A stretch of DNA of 62,809 bases from Nostoc sp. FACHB-152. GTDB lineage: Bacteria; Cyanobacteriota; Cyanobacteriia; Cyanobacteriales; Nostocaceae. Position numbers and translations under genes: made by a program. Location of the stretch: the NCBI RefSeq assembly GCF_014697475.1, contig NZ_JACJRV010000039.1:1-62809 (forward strand), read 5' to 3'. Position 1 is the first letter of the stretch, and each line of letters begins with the position of its first letter. Below are positions 37,560 through 47,484 of this stretch, in pieces. The notes below the pieces were generated by a model. The model was not told the origin of the DNA. It made no database searches and was given only the letters and a program-made list of their open reading frames with translations.

Positions 37560-37952
37560 ATGTCGCCCTGGACAAGTCTGATAACTGTTTTGACATTACT
37601 GTTTTACTTAGCGATCACAATTAATGTTGGTCGAGCTAGAGCCAAATATAAAGTACCACCTCCACAAATGACAGGAGATGCCAATTTTGAACGAGTACTG
37701 CGTGTTCAGCAAAATACCCTAGAACAATTAGTTGTCTTTCTTCCTGGTTTATGGTTGTTCTCTTTTTATATCAACCCGTTATGGGGAGCAATTATTGGTG
37801 CTATCTGGCTGGTTGGAAGAATTGTCTATGCTTGGGGATATTATCAGGCTGCTGAAAAACGGGGAATTGGTTTTGCTATTAGTTCCCTCAGTGGTATGGT
37901 GCTACTTTTGGGTTCGCTAGTTGGCATTATCCTCTCTTTAGTGAAGGTGTAA
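37560..37952 (+). CDS. MAPEG-family membrane protein
   Basis: A 130-residue protein with four hydrophobic helices and the MAPEG hallmarks: FERVLRVQQNTLEQLVVFLP (glutathione-site consensus ERxxRxxxNxxE) and VGRIVYAWGYYQAAEKRGIG. MAPEG proteins are microsomal glutathione transferase/leukotriene synthase relatives; bacterial members probably conjugate or isomerise hydrophobic compounds using glutathione. The start ATG follows a weak ribosome site (TGAGGA). Confidence 0.92.
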   Translation: MSPWTSLITVLTLLFYLAITINVGRARAKYKVPPPQMTGDANFERVLRVQQNTLEQLVVFLPGLWLFSFYINPLWGAIIGAIWLVGRIVYAWGYYQAAEKRGIGFAISSLSGMVLLLGSLVGIILSLVKV

Positions 37953-37966
37953 ACTGCACTGAAGCG

Positions 37967-38027
37967 CAAAAGCGATCGCACTGATTTTGACTTATTCTGA
38001 GAGTGAGAAATGAGGCGATCGCTTTTG
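37967..38027. terminator. Long inverted repeat built on two HIP1 sites
   Basis: CAAAAGCGATCGC (37967-37979) and GCGATCGCTTTTG (38015-38027) are perfect 13-base complements about 35 bases apart, 15 bases after the MAPEG stop codon. It could act as a transcription terminator, but it may simply be two chance-oriented HIP1 octamers. The remaining bases to 38366 are AT-rich without a gene. Confidence 0.45.
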
Positions 38028-38366
38028 AAATTGGTAAAACTTTATCTAATACTTGGTAATTATCGGAAAATCGATTCAGTAAAAATAATACAAATATTTT
38101 ACGTACTAATACTATATTTTATTTACAAATAATTATTAAATTATTACATTTAAACTACTGAAATAAGACAAATTTCAGCCTTAATTATGGTTTTGAGCCT
38201 GAGAATATTACGAAAAAAGTATTTAATATCACATTAATCCTATGTGATATTTTTACTAAAAAAATTAGCGAATTCATGCATAAATATCCTGATATCAGAT
38301 TTTGCTGCGAGGAGAATTTATACAGCTATAACCAGACTTTGCTTGGCATCGGGAGTGACTTCAATC

Positions 38367-39395
38367 ATGACTATGACATCTCCATACTTGTTCAAAATTC
38401 CAGGAAATTCGGCTATTGAAATTTCGCATGATGAACTGCGATCGCTACTTGGAGAAATTGAAGGGGAACTCCATCGCAGTAGAGTTTATCGTCAAGCTGT
38501 AGCTAAACTGCAAAAGTTACTAGGCTCTTGTGAAGAAGCCAAAACTTTGTTTAAAGCTGTAGGTAGAGAAGCAATTGGTTTAGCATTTCAGCAATTTGCT
38601 CATCATGCACAAGTTTTAGATACCAACCAACAAACAGATACAGCAGCAGAAACATCTAATAATCAGATAAATCCGCAAACAACAAACACAGATTTATCAT
38701 CAAAACCTTCGCCAACCCAAGATGTAACTAATACTTGCATAAATAATCCAGAAAATTCAGAAAACAAACATCCTGTAACTGCACTAGTAAACTGGCTTAA
38801 GCCTAATCAAAAAACTGCTAAAGCTGAACTAGCCAAGCAAATGGCAGAGGAACAGCGCTTAGAAACTATGCGCCAAATTGGTCAGCAACTTAAACAAGCC
38901 CGTGAAGCTAGAGGTTTTTCTTTCAGAGATTTAGCTATCTTCACTCATCTGCCAATTCATCAAATGGAAGCAGTGGAAAGCGGTAACTTAGACTTATTGC
39001 CAGAGGATATTTTAGTTCGGGGATTTATTCGCGTGATGGGTAATGCTTTAGGGCTAAATGGCATAGTTTTAGCTAACTCTTTACCTGCAACTAACATTGT
39101 GCCTTCGGTGTTGCCTTCTTGGTCTAAACCTAAGCATAGCAAAGGTTTAGAGATAGAAATACGACCGATGCATTTGTATTTGGGATACACAGCACTTGTG
39201 GCTGGGACAGTAGGAAGCTTGTCGTTAATGTCTCAGCCTGGGAAAATTGACACAACTGTAAATCCAGAAGTAACGCCTTCTTCGCCTATTTCTCAATCGA
39301 GCCAAGATACTGAGATGACTGCTAAACCAGGTATTAAATCCAGTCCTAATGGAATTGGTGTCGGTTCAGATATTGCCCCTCCAGAAGCACTGTAG
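38367..39395 (+). CDS. RodZ-like HTH protein
   Basis: The C-terminal half carries an HTH_25 domain of the RodZ type (IGQQLKQAREARGFSFRDLA, then IFTHLPIHQMEAVESG and ILVRGFIRVMGNALGL), a basic stretch, and a single membrane helix (LYLGYTALVAGTVGSLSLM) with a short outer tail. RodZ links MreB to the membrane in cell-shape control. Unusually, about 185 residues precede the HTH: a helical region (ISHDELRSLLGEIEGELHRS) and a Gln/Asn/Thr-rich linker. I choose ATG 38367 (MTMTSPYLFKIP), which has GGGAG upstream; the frame opens further upstream at 38244. A role in shape or division regulation is inferred from the domain only. Confidence 0.78.
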   Translation: MTMTSPYLFKIPGNSAIEISHDELRSLLGEIEGELHRSRVYRQAVAKLQKLLGSCEEAKTLFKAVGREAIGLAFQQFAHHAQVLDTNQQTDTAAETSNNQINPQTTNTDLSSKPSPTQDVTNTCINNPENSENKHPVTALVNWLKPNQKTAKAELAKQMAEEQRLETMRQIGQQLKQAREARGFSFRDLAIFTHLPIHQMEAVESGNLDLLPEDILVRGFIRVMGNALGLNGIVLANSLPATNIVPSVLPSWSKPKHSKGLEIEIRPMHLYLGYTALVAGTVGSLSLMSQPGKIDTTVNPEVTPSSPISQSSQDTEMTAKPGIKSSPNGIGVGSDIAPPEAL

Positions 39396-39493
39396 TAAAA
39401 GTATGTAGACGCTGTTAGCGGCTTGCCGTAGGCTAGTCTAAAGTGTGAAGTATGAAACTGTATCGTACTTCACAATACCTATGCCTAGAAATT

Positions 39494-40666
39494 ATGACTA
39501 CAGACCCTTATGCTTGGATAGAACAATCATTAACCACCATTCATCGAGCAGACTGGTATCGTTCAGTACAGGTATTGAGCGATCGCCCAGGGGCAACTGT
39601 GGTTTTAGCAGGGCAAGAGGTAATTAACTTTGCCAGTAATGATTACTTGGGTTTAGCTGGTGATGAGCGGTTAATAAATGCTGCGATCGCGGCTGTTTCT
39701 AAATTTGGTACTGGTAGCACTGGTTCTCGATTACTCAGTGGGCATCGAGAATTACACAGAGAATTAGAGATAGCGATCGCATCTCTCAAACAAACAGAAG
39801 ATGCGATTGTCTTTAGTTCAGGATACCTTGCCAACTTAGGTGCGATCGCTGCTGTTGTTGGCAAACGTGATTTAATTCTATCTGACCAATACAATCATTC
39901 CAGTCTGAAAAATGGCGCAGTTCTCAGTGGTGCAGCAGTTATCGAATATCCACACTGTGATGTTTTAGCTTTAAAAACTCAGTTGCAACAACAACGCCAA
40001 AACTACCGGCGCTGTTTAATTATTACCGATAGCGTCTTCAGTATGGATGGCGATTTATGCCCTTTACCAACACTATTGCAATTAGCTGAAGAATTTAACT
40101 GTATGCTGTTAGTTGATGAAGCTCATGCCACTGGAGTAATAGGCAAAACTGGCGCAGGATGCGTTGAACATTTTGGATGTACAGGAAAGCAGTTAATTCA
40201 AATTGGGACTTTAAGCAAAGCTTTGGGTAGTTTGGGCGGGTACGTAGCTGGGAGTGCAGCCCTGATTGACTTTTTGCGTAATCGCGCCCCGACTTGGATT
40301 TATACCACCGGACTTTCACCCGCAGATACAGCAGCAGCATTAACCGCAATTGGAATTGTTCAACAAGAACCGCAACGGCGAATTCAATTGTGGCGAAATG
40401 TAGATGATCTCAAAAACTTAATGCAACAGCAGCTACCGCATCTCCAATTACTACCTACAGAATCACCCATTCTCTGTTTTCAATTACCTAGCCCAGCAGA
40501 TGCACTCCAAATAGGTAAACACCTCAAAGAATCAGGCATTTTCGCTCCAGCAATTCGCCCACCTACAGTACCTACAAGCCGCATCAGAATTTCTGTGATG
40601 GCTACTCATGAAATGATGCATATAGAAAAATTAATAACTGTGCTAAAAAAACAAATTAATGCCTAA
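39494..40666 (+). CDS. bioF: 8-amino-7-oxononanoate synthase
   Basis: BioF is the PLP enzyme that joins pimeloyl-ACP (or -CoA) and L-alanine in biotin synthesis. Landmarks: [13 protein letters not shown] at the substrate end, [33 protein letters not shown] (cofactor Asp/His), and [17 protein letters not shown] with the PLP-binding lysine. The ATG at 39494 ([13 protein letters not shown]) is preferred; 14 more in-frame residues exist upstream from 39452 and look like intergenic sequence. Related acyl-CoA/alanine synthases (kbl, CAI-1 type) look similar, but the overall match is to BioF. No other bio gene is in view. Confidence 0.92.
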   Translation: MTTDPYAWIEQSLTTIHRADWYRSVQVLSDRPGATVVLAGQEVINFASNDYLGLAGDERLINAAIAAVSKFGTGSTGSRLLSGHRELHRELEIAIASLKQTEDAIVFSSGYLANLGAIAAVVGKRDLILSDQYNHSSLKNGAVLSGAAVIEYPHCDVLALKTQLQQQRQNYRRCLIITDSVFSMDGDLCPLPTLLQLAEEFNCMLLVDEAHATGVIGKTGAGCVEHFGCTGKQLIQIGTLSKALGSLGGYVAGSAALIDFLRNRAPTWIYTTGLSPADTAAALTAIGIVQQEPQRRIQLWRNVDDLKNLMQQQLPHLQLLPTESPILCFQLPSPADALQIGKHLKESGIFAPAIRPPTVPTSRIRISVMATHEMMHIEKLITVLKKQINA

Positions 40667-40711
40667 TGTTTGAGTTATTTCCGGTGGCGGCGAGGTTGGT
40701 GATTGAGCAAT

Positions 40712-40948
40712 CTAATGCTTAGAGTCTGAATTAGATGCTTTCTCCTGTTTGACCTTTTTGATTAATTCCATATAGACATTAATCTCGCTAACTTCTATAT
40801 CATGTTCAATTCGCGTTACTCTCCAATTTTCCTTATTTATGTAAATTTCTTCTCCTATTCGGGGAACGAATTGTAAATCATAAAATTTTTTGACATATTC
40901 TTTTTGTTTTTCTTCCCATAATATTACTTTGGTTCCTTCTCTACTCAT
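40712..40948 (-). CDS. Conserved hypothetical protein (78 aa)
   Basis: A small, charged, soluble protein: MSREGTKVILWEEKQKEYV, then a middle segment FVPRIGEEIYINKENWRVTR that looks like a small beta-barrel, and a Lys-rich end. An AGGATC stretch lies seven bases before the ATG. I recognise no named family, but the strong codon structure and the ribosome site suggest a real gene. It is convergent with bioF. Confidence 0.65.
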   Translation of the reverse strand: MSREGTKVILWEEKQKEYVKKFYDLQFVPRIGEEIYINKENWRVTRIEHDIEVSEINVYMELIKKVKQEKASNSDSKH

Positions 40949-41071
40949 TGCTGATCCTGTTTTGTTACTAAATGGAAGTCAGTGTTTAACAAGACTCATT
41001 TAGCAAGTTTATCTTAATCATTAAATCCAATAGCGTAGTTAAAACCACATTATTCCTAATATTGCCGGCAA

Positions 41072-41202
41072 CTATATAGGAATCTGGTTTGATTACTGAA
41101 CTACTTGTGTAGTCAGGCAATAGGGAATAGACAATAGGCAATAGCAAAGAAGGCAGGTAACGATGTACTGATTTTTTTCAAAAATCAAATATGAGTTCTA
41201 TA
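41072..41202 (+). repeat. MITE-like element family 1, copy B (131 bp)
   Basis: Reads CTATATAGGAATCTGGTTTG at the start, TTACTGAACTACTTGTGTAG next, a heptamer-repeat centre, and ATTTTTTTCAAAAATCAAAT with GAGTTCTATAG at the end. This is the reverse complement of 3866-3996 with substitutions, and has the same 131-base length. It abuts a family-2 element, sharing the TATAG at 41199-41203. Confidence 0.78.
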
Positions 41203-41301
41203 GCAATCCTAAATGAATTACACACAAATTTACTTACCACTCTCTACACACTACTCCCTGCATCAACCAGTACTTAAGAAATCAAATAGGATTGCTAGGT
41301 A
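41199..41301 (+). repeat. MITE-like element family 2, diverged copy B
   Basis: Starts TATAGCAATCCTAAATGAAT and ends AATCAAATAGGATTGCTAGG, the inverted ends of family 2, but the middle differs from the other copies. The rest of 40949-41517 is AT-rich without a gene and includes the region upstream of the second hybrid kinase. Confidence 0.6.
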
Positions 41302-41517
41302 GGGTTTATCTAGCCAAATTTTCTTTTTTGGCTTTTATTGAAAATTTAATAAAATTTCAGCTTTTGAATTTAAAATTTTACAACTTACAACATTATAAAT
41401 TTATTTAGATACGTACAATATTATCTAAGAATTGACCACTGGCAGAAGGTATTTTTAATTTAAATATAAGAATCTACCTGAAGGTAAATTCCGAAAATTT
41501 GCAAACTAGCTTAAGGT

Positions 41518-44500
41518 ATGTATATGCCCTGCCATAAGTATTGGTTGTTTGCAAATCTGTTCATGCCATACATTCATTATTCACACTTACTACGTTATGC
41601 CGTTGTAGTTTTAATTGTCGCCACAGCACTAGTAACAATGCTATTGCTTGATCCTTGGATAGGAATGGATGGAACGCCATTCCTACTATTTTTTGGTGCT
41701 GTGATGGTAAGTGCTTGGTATGGTGGTTTGAAAGCAGGAATATTAGCAACCTTTTTATCTGTGGTACTGAGCGATTACTTTTTTCTTTCCCACAGGTACG
41801 CCCTAGATTTAAATTTAGCTGATGTTGTCAAAATATTGTTATTTGCTGTACAGGGATGGCTGATTAGTATTTTATGTGAAGCATTAAGGCACGCTAAACG
41901 TAAAGCTGAAATCAATCTTCAAAAGCTGAAAGTTAGCGAGGAGCGATTTCGCATAGCATTAAGCAATTCAGATATTGTCGTTTTTCAGCAGGATCAAGAT
42001 TTACGCTATCAATGGGTTCATAATCTTCAAGGCATAAATACAGCCGAGTCAGTATTAGGTAAATCTGATGATGAAATTTTTCCCATTTCATTAGCGCAGC
42101 AATTGATAGCAATTAAGCAGAAGGCAATCCAACAAGGTATTTCGACCCGCGAAGAAATCTGTGTAAATCTGCATGGAGATGTTATTTATTATGACTTGCT
42201 GGTAGAACCACTCAAAGGCATAGACGGCGGTGTAACTTGTGTAGGGGTGAATATTACAGAGCGTAAACAAACAGAAATTGAAAAAACCAAGTTACAACGA
42301 GAAGTTCAGCAAGCCCTTCAGGAAAAAAATGAATCTTTGGCTTTATTAAATGCGTGGATAACCAGTTCTCCCATCGCATTGGCGTTTTTTGATACAGAAC
42401 TCCGCTATGTTTATGCAAATGAAGCATTAGCCGCAATCAACGGTATACCGCGAGAGCAACACATCGGTCGCACACTACGAGAAGTGCTACCGCAATGGGC
42501 AGAGGAACTAGAGCCAGTTTTTCGGCAAGTGATGCAAACAAGGGAACCACTACTCAACCAAGAAGTGGGCGGTGAAACTTATCCGCCTGGGGTATATCGT
42601 CAAAGTCTAGTCAGTTACTATCCTGTAAGCTTACCAGATGGTAAATTGCTGGGAGTCGGAGTCACGGGGGTTGAGATAACTCCTTTAAAACAAGCGGAAA
42701 ATGCATTGCGAGAAAGTGAAGCAAAATTTCGCAGTGTCGTTGAGTCAAATATGATTGGAATCGGCTTTTGGGAAAGAGACGGGAGAATTACAGATGCCAA
42801 TGATGCTTTGCTGAAGATGCTGGGTTATAGCCGCGAAGATTTAGAGGCAGGAGAACTTAATTGGCTCAATATGACTCCTGTAGAGCATCTGACACTTGAT
42901 GAGCAAGCACTGGCTCAATTTGAAGAGGGTTCTTTTTCTACTCCTTATGAAAAAGAGTATATCTGTAAAGATGGAACTCGCATCCCAGTTTTGATAGGTA
43001 GTAGCCATTTTGAAGGGACTTTAGAGAGAGGAGCTTTTTTTGTTCTCGACATTACAGAGCGCAGGGAAGCTGAACAACAACTGAGATACATTGCGGAAAT
43101 TAGTAGTTTATTGTCTACCTCATTAGATTATGAGGAAACTTTGCAGCAAATTGCCAAAATTTCTGTACCTCAACTAGCTGACTGGTGTAGTGTAGATATT
43201 CTGGCTGAGGATGGTTCGATTCGTCGCCTACCTATTGCTCATGCAGACCCAGCCAAAGCAGATTTAGCCGAGAAACTTCAGCAATATGTACCTGAGTCCC
43301 AAAGTACAAATCCGATCGCTAGAGTACTACAAACCGGACAACCACAGTTAATTTCAGAAATTCCAGATTCACTGTTAGTCAGGGCGACTCAGAATGCAGA
43401 ACAATTAGAGATTATCCGGCAGCTAGGCGTGAAATCGGCAATGATTGTGCCTTTAATCGCACACAAGCGAATTCTCGGCTGCATTACATTTGCGATCGCC
43501 GAATCAAATCGTCGTTATGATCAATCAGACTTAGGATTAGCTACTGATATAGCTTATCGCGCCGCCATAGCAGTCGAAAATGCCCAACTTTATCGAGATA
43601 ATCATCAATCTTTAATTAAATATGCCGAATCTCTGTCACTGTTAGATGCTTTATTAGCAGGCGCACCTGTGGCTGTATGCTTTTTAGATCGAGAACTGCG
43701 CTATATCAGAATCAATCAAACTTTAGCAGATATCAACGGTTTAACTATTGCAGAACATCTCGGACGCAAATTTGGCGAAGTATTTCCGGGGTTGGTAGAT
43801 GAGTTTGAAGCTCAGTTACAGCAGGTGTTAGAGACAGGAGAACCATTACTAAACGTAGAAATCACTGGGGAAGCCTTAGGAAAAGGAGGAACCTATAGCC
43901 ACTGGTTGGGTAACTATTACCCAGTCCGCAATGCGTTTGATGAAACTATCGGAATTGGCATCATTTTATCGGATGTCACAGCCACAAAAATTACAGAAAT
44001 TGCCCTGCGCGAAAGTGAAGCTAGATTTCGCGCGATGTTCAACCAAGCAGCTGTGGGCATCGCTTTAGTAGCTTTAAATGGACAATTCCTGCAAGTTAAT
44101 CCGGCACTGTGCGACATTACTGGGTACAGCCAAGAAGAATTGATGCAGTTAAACTTTCAAGAAATTACTCACCCTGATGATTTAGCTGCTGATTGGGATC
44201 AAGCTAGAAGAGTATTAGCTAAGAAAATTAGTGGTTATTCTTTAGAAAAACGCTATATCTGCAAAGATGGTGGGATTATTTGGGTAAATCTGACTTCTTC
44301 GGCGGTGTGGGATGCTAACGGCCAAGCGAAATATGCAGTCGGCATTATCGAGGATATCAGCGAACGCAAACAAGCGGAAGCAAACCAAACCTTTTTACTC
44401 GAAGCCAGCACCCTACTAGCTGCATCATTAAATTATGAAGTCACCCTCGCTAATGTGGCAAATTTGGCAGTACCTACCCTAGCTGATTGGTGTCTGATCG

Positions 44501-46602
44501 ATGTTGTTAAAGAAGATTATGCAATTCAACCTATTGCCATGATCGCTGATAATCCGGCAAAGCAAAAAATATTAACTCAACTGCGACGACTTTATCCACC
44601 TAAATACGAAAACAACCATCCTTTTCGGGAAACTCTGTTACAGGGGCGATCAATTTTTTATCCCGAAATTCCCTACCCAGCACTCACCCAAATGGCTGAA
44701 GATGAGCAACATTTGCAATTACTGCAAAGTCTGGGGATGCGTTCTTTAATGGTGATTCCCCTATACTCACGCGGGCAACTATTTGGGGTGATTTCTTGTG
44801 TCAGAGGCGAATCTAGCCGTTTATACGAACAATCGGACTTAGCTTTAGCCCAAGATTTAGCGCGGCGGGCGGCCACAGCGATTGACAACGCTAGACTTTA
44901 TCAAAAAACTCAACAGGCAAAGCAAGCCGCAGAATTGGCTGTCAGCCGCACAGTCCGGTTACAAAAAATTACCGCCGCCCTTTCGGAAGCTGTCACACCG
45001 CAACAAGTAGCTGAGGTAGTGGTAAACCAAGGAATTGCTGCTTTGGGTGCTAGTGCAGGTTCTGTTTTCTTGTTAGCCCAACAAGGTAATTCTCTCCAAG
45101 TTATCCAAGCAAGTGGCTATCCCCAATCAGTAGTTGAGGCTTGGTCAAATTTTCCAGTGTCGGCTGCTGTACCTTTAGCAGTAGCAGTGAGAACTGGAAA
45201 ACCAATTTTTATCGAAAGTCCGGAAGCCTTCGCAGCTAATTATCCAGAATTAGCAGATTTACCATCGATGACAAGAAATCAAGCCTTTGCTTGTATTCCA
45301 TTAATTGTAGAAAAACAAACCCTTGGGGTGCTGGGGTTAAGCTTTACTACTAGCCAAGCATTTGCAGCCGAAGACCAAGGATTTATGTTGACATTGGGGC
45401 AACAGTGTGGTCAAGCGATCGCCCGCGCTCAACTTTACGAAGCTGAACGCGATGCGCGTTCCGAAGCCGAAACAGCCAACCGCATCAAGGATGAATTTTT
45501 GGCTGTACTTTCCCACGAACTCAGAACACCGCTAAACCCGATTTTAGGCTGGGCAAAATTACTCCGCACCCGCAAAAACGACGAAAAAACCGTAATTAAA
45601 GCTCTAGAAACAATTGAGCGCAACGCCAAGTTACAAGCCCAACTAATTGAAGACTTATTAGATGTATCGAGGATTTTACGCGGTAAGCTAAGTCTGCATA
45701 TCCGCATAGTCGATTTAAAATCAACAATCACAGCCGCTTTAGAAACAGTGCGCCTAGCAGCAGAAGCCAAGTCAATTCAACTGCAAACGGTATTTTCTAA
45801 GAAAAACTTAGAAGTTATGGGCGATGGTGATCGCTTGCAACAAATCGTCTGGAATCTCGTTTCTAATGCTGTCAAATTTACCCCGGCTGAAGGTAGGGTA
45901 GAAGTACGTTTAGAGCAAGTCGGCTATGAAGCTCAAATTCAGGTAATTGATAATGGTAAAGGCATTACTCCTGAATTTTTACCCTACGTCTTTGAATACT
46001 TCCGCCAAGCCGATGGCAAAACCACCAGAGTATTTGGTGGATTGGGTTTGGGACTCGCCATAGTTCGCCATTTGGTAGAATTACACGGCGGTACAGTCGC
46101 AGCAGAAAGTGAGGGTGAAGGAAAGGGGGCAACTTTTACAGTCCGGCTACCACTGCATAAAAGTGCCGAATCTTCCGCTTTCAGTGCTGATGCCCAGATA
46201 GATGAGACTGATGATACATTACTCGCTGGATTAAAAATTTTGTTGGTGGATGATCAAGCTGATGTGTTAGAGTTCTTTACCTTTGCCTTAGAACAGTATG
46301 GTGCAGAAGTCACATCTGTCGCATCCGCCGCCGAAGCATTAGAATCGCTAATCAACCTACAGCCAGATGTTTTATTAAGCGATATCGGTATGCCTACCAC
46401 GGACGGGTATATGTTAATGCGCCAAGTGAGACAACTACCCCCAAACAAAGGGGGGCAGATTCCGGCGATCGCATTAACCGCTTATGCTGGCGAAATCGAC
46501 TACAAACAAGCAATGGCCGCCGGCTTTCAAAAGCATATCCCTAAACCAGTTGATCCCGCCGATTTAGCAGTAGCGATCGCTAAATTAGTTAGTAATAAAT
46601 AA
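41518..46602 (+). CDS. Membrane-anchored hybrid histidine kinase (DUF4118-PAS/GAF-HisKA-REC)
   Basis: The 1694-residue protein starts with a KdpD-like DUF4118 transmembrane module (about 20-130; DPWIGMDGTPFLLFFGAVMV and LKAGILATFLSVVLSDYFFL). Then come PAS (about 140-255, 277-390, 403-520), GAF (523-690), PAS (707-825, 837-950) and GAF (960-1125, 1148-1300) domains. The kinase core has VLSHELRTPLNPIL (His at about 1330), NLVSNAVKFTP and GGLGLGLAIVRH, and a receiver ends the protein (ILLVDDQAD at about 1574, Asp in LLSDIGMPTTDGY at about 1621). The kinase-receiver part closely resembles that of the 30275 kinase, but base composition here is like the rest of the genome. Signal and output partner are unknown. 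Confidence 0.94.
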   Translation: MYMPCHKYWLFANLFMPYIHYSHLLRYAVVVLIVATALVTMLLLDPWIGMDGTPFLLFFGAVMVSAWYGGLKAGILATFLSVVLSDYFFLSHRYALDLNLADVVKILLFAVQGWLISILCEALRHAKRKAEINLQKLKVSEERFRIALSNSDIVVFQQDQDLRYQWVHNLQGINTAESVLGKSDDEIFPISLAQQLIAIKQKAIQQGISTREEICVNLHGDVIYYDLLVEPLKGIDGGVTCVGVNITERKQTEIEKTKLQREVQQALQEKNESLALLNAWITSSPIALAFFDTELRYVYANEALAAINGIPREQHIGRTLREVLPQWAEELEPVFRQVMQTREPLLNQEVGGETYPPGVYRQSLVSYYPVSLPDGKLLGVGVTGVEITPLKQAENALRESEAKFRSVVESNMIGIGFWERDGRITDANDALLKMLGYSREDLEAGELNWLNMTPVEHLTLDEQALAQFEEGSFSTPYEKEYICKDGTRIPVLIGSSHFEGTLERGAFFVLDITERREAEQQLRYIAEISSLLSTSLDYEETLQQIAKISVPQLADWCSVDILAEDGSIRRLPIAHADPAKADLAEKLQQYVPESQSTNPIARVLQTGQPQLISEIPDSLLVRATQNAEQLEIIRQLGVKSAMIVPLIAHKRILGCITFAIAESNRRYDQSDLGLATDIAYRAAIAVENAQLYRDNHQSLIKYAESLSLLDALLAGAPVAVCFLDRELRYIRINQTLADINGLTIAEHLGRKFGEVFPGLVDEFEAQLQQVLETGEPLLNVEITGEALGKGGTYSHWLGNYYPVRNAFDETIGIGIILSDVTATKITEIALRESEARFRAMFNQAAVGIALVALNGQFLQVNPALCDITGYSQEELMQLNFQEITHPDDLAADWDQARRVLAKKISGYSLEKRYICKDGGIIWVNLTSSAVWDANGQAKYAVGIIEDISERKQAEANQTFLLEASTLLAASLNYEVTLANVANLAVPTLADWCLIDVVKEDYAIQPIAMIADNPAKQKILTQLRRLYPPKYENNHPFRETLLQGRSIFYPEIPYPALTQMAEDEQHLQLLQSLGMRSLMVIPLYSRGQLFGVISCVRGESSRLYEQSDLALAQDLARRAATAIDNARLYQKTQQAKQAAELAVSRTVRLQKITAALSEAVTPQQVAEVVVNQGIAALGASAGSVFLLAQQGNSLQVIQASGYPQSVVEAWSNFPVSAAVPLAVAVRTGKPIFIESPEAFAANYPELADLPSMTRNQAFACIPLIVEKQTLGVLGLSFTTSQAFAAEDQGFMLTLGQQCGQAIARAQLYEAERDARSEAETANRIKDEFLAVLSHELRTPLNPILGWAKLLRTRKNDEKTVIKALETIERNAKLQAQLIEDLLDVSRILRGKLSLHIRIVDLKSTITAALETVRLAAEAKSIQLQTVFSKKNLEVMGDGDRLQQIVWNLVSNAVKFTPAEGRVEVRLEQVGYEAQIQVIDNGKGITPEFLPYVFEYFRQADGKTTRVFGGLGLGLAIVRHLVELHGGTVAAESEGEGKGATFTVRLPLHKSAESSAFSADAQIDETDDTLLAGLKILLVDDQADVLEFFTFALEQYGAEVTSVASAAEALESLINLQPDVLLSDIGMPTTDGYMLMRQVRQLPPNKGGQIPAIALTAYAGEIDYKQAMAAGFQKHIPKPVDPADLAVAIAKLVSNK

Positions 46603-46898
46603 TACTCAAGCTAGATGTGGCAAACAGGCGCAGAACGTAAAAATAATCTATATACTCTTGTTTAAAGTTAAGTCTTCATATCATGTCTGCTTGATTACTT
46701 AATAAAACCTCTAAGCCGCACCCCGCCAACGAGGAGTGGTGCAATGATTGCGGGAATTATAACTAATTAGCCGGACATCATATCACAACCACTCCAGATG
46801 ATGTTTTGATTTTCCTACCTGCTACCCAACTTACCCCTTAAGTAAGAATTTTTGCTTGTTTAAGTGGTATTACCTTATACAATCAAATTTTGTAAATC

Positions 46899-46910
46899 AC
46901 CCGATCGGGT
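46899..46910. promoter_or_regulatory. Palindrome upstream of a small gene
   Basis: ACCCGATCGGGT is a perfect 12-base palindrome about 150 bases before the 47057 gene and followed by TTAACCTAATGGG. It could be a protein-binding site or a HIP1-related chance occurrence. The remaining bases of 46603-47056 show no gene. Confidence 0.3.
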
Positions 46911-47056
46911 TAACCTAATGGGCGATGTATTGAGGATATTTCTTATTATAAATTTTGAAATCTAGAGAAAATGCATATTCGTAGGATTAATTTTCACGAG
47001 AAAACCAAATTTGTAGACTAAGCTACTTTCGTTAACTCCCACACTTGGTTGAAATT

Positions 47057-47380
47057 ATGGTTGAAATTAAACAAATCGTCCAGCAAGCTTTCAAAAACGG
47101 TTATTTGAGTATTGCAGAGCAAAACCAGATCAAAGCACTGCTGCGGGCAAATTATGACTCAGAAGATTTAGATGCTTTTATTATTTTGCAACGAGCGATC
47201 GCATCTGGTGAAGTACAACGCGAGTCAAACCGTCGCAAAGCCTCTACATCTTCTAATCACAAAGATCATACATCCAATATCAAACTAGCTTATAAGATAG
47301 CTGCCGAGCTTGCTTATACAGCAGCACTAGCTCTATCCATACCAAAAAATTCGCAAGATCAGCCTTCTTTAGGCGCATAA
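47057..47380 (+). CDS. Hypothetical cyanobacterial protein (107 aa)
   Basis: A soluble protein with an N-terminal helical part, IKQIVQQAFKNGYLSIAEQN and LLRANYDSEDLDAFIILQRA, a Ser/Lys-rich linker, and an Ala-rich C-terminal helix (IAAELAYTAALALSIP). The layout is familiar from Nostoc conserved hypotheticals, with no function known to me. A direct duplication of GGTTGAAATTAT spans the start (TTG 47045, ATG 47057); I use the ATG. Confidence 0.65.
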   Translation: MVEIKQIVQQAFKNGYLSIAEQNQIKALLRANYDSEDLDAFIILQRAIASGEVQRESNRRKASTSSNHKDHTSNIKLAYKIAAELAYTAALALSIPKNSQDQPSLGA

Positions 47381-47447
47381 AATTAAATAGTCAGTTAAAA
47401 CACAAATTCATTGCACCATTATTTCGTGGGATCGTTAACTGTTGACT

Positions 47448-47484
47448 GTTAACCGTTGTCAGTCAACAGTCAACACCACTGTTT
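47448..47484. repeat. GTTGACTG/CAGTCAAC hairpin repeat
   Basis: Stem-loop with GTTGACTG on the left, CAGTCAAC on the right and a second CAGTCAAC adjoining, one of the dispersed TTGACTG-type repeats of Nostoc genomes. In the rest of 47381-47738 a short frame at about 47630-47707 (reading KVTATLQTQYKELAALRKES) could be the end of a broken coiled-coil gene, but a frameshift and stops precede it. Confidence 0.6.
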
